Assembly (NCBI GenBank): GCA_002213445.1
Contig: NJIE01000011.1
Location: 46,383 to 110,382, forward strand
DNA from: Xenophilus sp. AP218F
GTDB lineage: Bacteria > Pseudomonadota > Gammaproteobacteria > Burkholderiales > Chromobacteriaceae
DNA: 64,000 nt
Reading direction: 5' to 3'
Shown: positions 63,828 to 64,000 of the stretch, one piece after another
Position numbering within the stretch: position 1 is the first letter of the stretch
Layout: every line of letters begins with the position of its first letter
Notes under the pieces: generated by a model
Seen by the model: the letters and a program-made list of their open reading frames with translations, nothing else
Told to the model about the DNA's origin: nothing
The model's database searches: none
Position numbers and translations under genes: made by a program

Positions 63828-64000
63828 ATGCAAAACAATAAACTCCTGCTGTCCGTCCGCGATCTGCGGGTGCGTTTCCGCCAGGAAGGCGGCGGCCGCT
63901 TCGAGGCGCTCAAGGGCGTCAGTTTCGACATCCCGGCCCACCGCACGGTGGCGCTGGTGGGCGAATCCGGCTCCGGCAAATCGGTGACGTCGATGGCGGT
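63828..64000 (+). CDS. Peptide ABC transporter ATP-binding protein (3' truncated by the window)
   Basis: The first 57 residues of an ABC ATPase of the DppD/OppD type. LLSVRDLRVRF leads to the Walker A motif GESGSGKS just before the window ends. AAAGGAG lies before ATG 63828. Belongs to the operon with the two permeases, 120 nt upstream of it being non-coding hairpins. Confidence 0.9.
   Translation, partial: MQNNKLLLSVRDLRVRFRQEGGGRFEALKGVSFDIPAHRTVALVGESGSGKSVTSMA

Noticed and set aside
1..64000. tRNA, rRNA, CRISPR arrays, insertion sequences and prophage genes
   Set aside because: No cloverleaf, rRNA-like stretch, regularly spaced repeat, transposase or phage structural gene was seen on either strand.

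Overview
The window is GC-rich (GC-biased third codon positions), densely coded, and looks like a chromosomal segment of a beta-proteobacterium. Several proteins (NupC, the UppP variant, the DUF3138-like porin, MocR, the Cys-rich HvfA-like peptide) fit a Chromobacterium-like member of the Neisseriales. I assign the genus from general resemblance only; no database search was possible. I see no rRNA, tRNA, CRISPR array, insertion sequence or phage gene. The first gene and the last gene are cut by the window edges.

Layout. 1-4260: end of a membrane protein, a NUDIX hydrolase, uppP, a YecA/UPF0149 protein and nupC. 4264-9204: rlmD, an L,D-transpeptidase, metY and an SDR. 9212-12963: a MocR regulator divergent from a LysE-type exporter across a perfect inverted repeat, then gltX. 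13100-16703: a minus-strand operon for a ribosomally made, Cys-rich, signal-peptide-bearing peptide (HvfA/bufferin type) with an MNIO (DUF692) maturase, a DUF2063 partner, a DoxX-like membrane protein and, at its head, a secreted metallo-beta-lactamase-fold protein. 16816-19562: a DUF1566 protein, a CSS-EAL phosphodiesterase and crcB.

19637-24676: a six-gene minus-strand operon that I consider the most intriguing locus. It encodes an ODP-like di-iron oxygen-sensor domain, a FimV-like TPR membrane protein, a receiver-like protein, an MglA-like small GTPase and two roadblock/LC7 proteins. It sits behind what reads as a textbook class II FNR promoter: a perfect FNR box centred 41.5 nt before the predicted start site. 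A candidate small RNA gene lies just upstream.

25055-33471: a thioesterase, the tRNA-modification genes mnmC and selU with selD divergent from selU, a small outer-membrane barrel protein, clpB behind a sigma-32 promoter, and tag. 33788-39639: a signalling operon of a REC-degenerate EAL protein, a second REC protein and a large tripartite hybrid kinase. 39841-41999: small proteins and trhP. 42767-47359: a putrescine/polyamine uptake operon (potF, potH, potI) without its ATPase but with a porin-like gene. 47420-49099: ggt. 49760-54822: a TonB-dependent receptor followed by its own tonB-exbB-exbD-exbD set. 54982-59220: an RND efflux adaptor and pump. 59273-end: a lipoprotein and a peptide ABC uptake operon that runs off the window.

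Most transcription units end in clear Rho-independent terminators, which makes the operon boundaries fairly reliable. Several long operons also carry strong GC hairpins without a T-run between a highly expressed first gene and the rest, suggesting mRNA processing or stability control.
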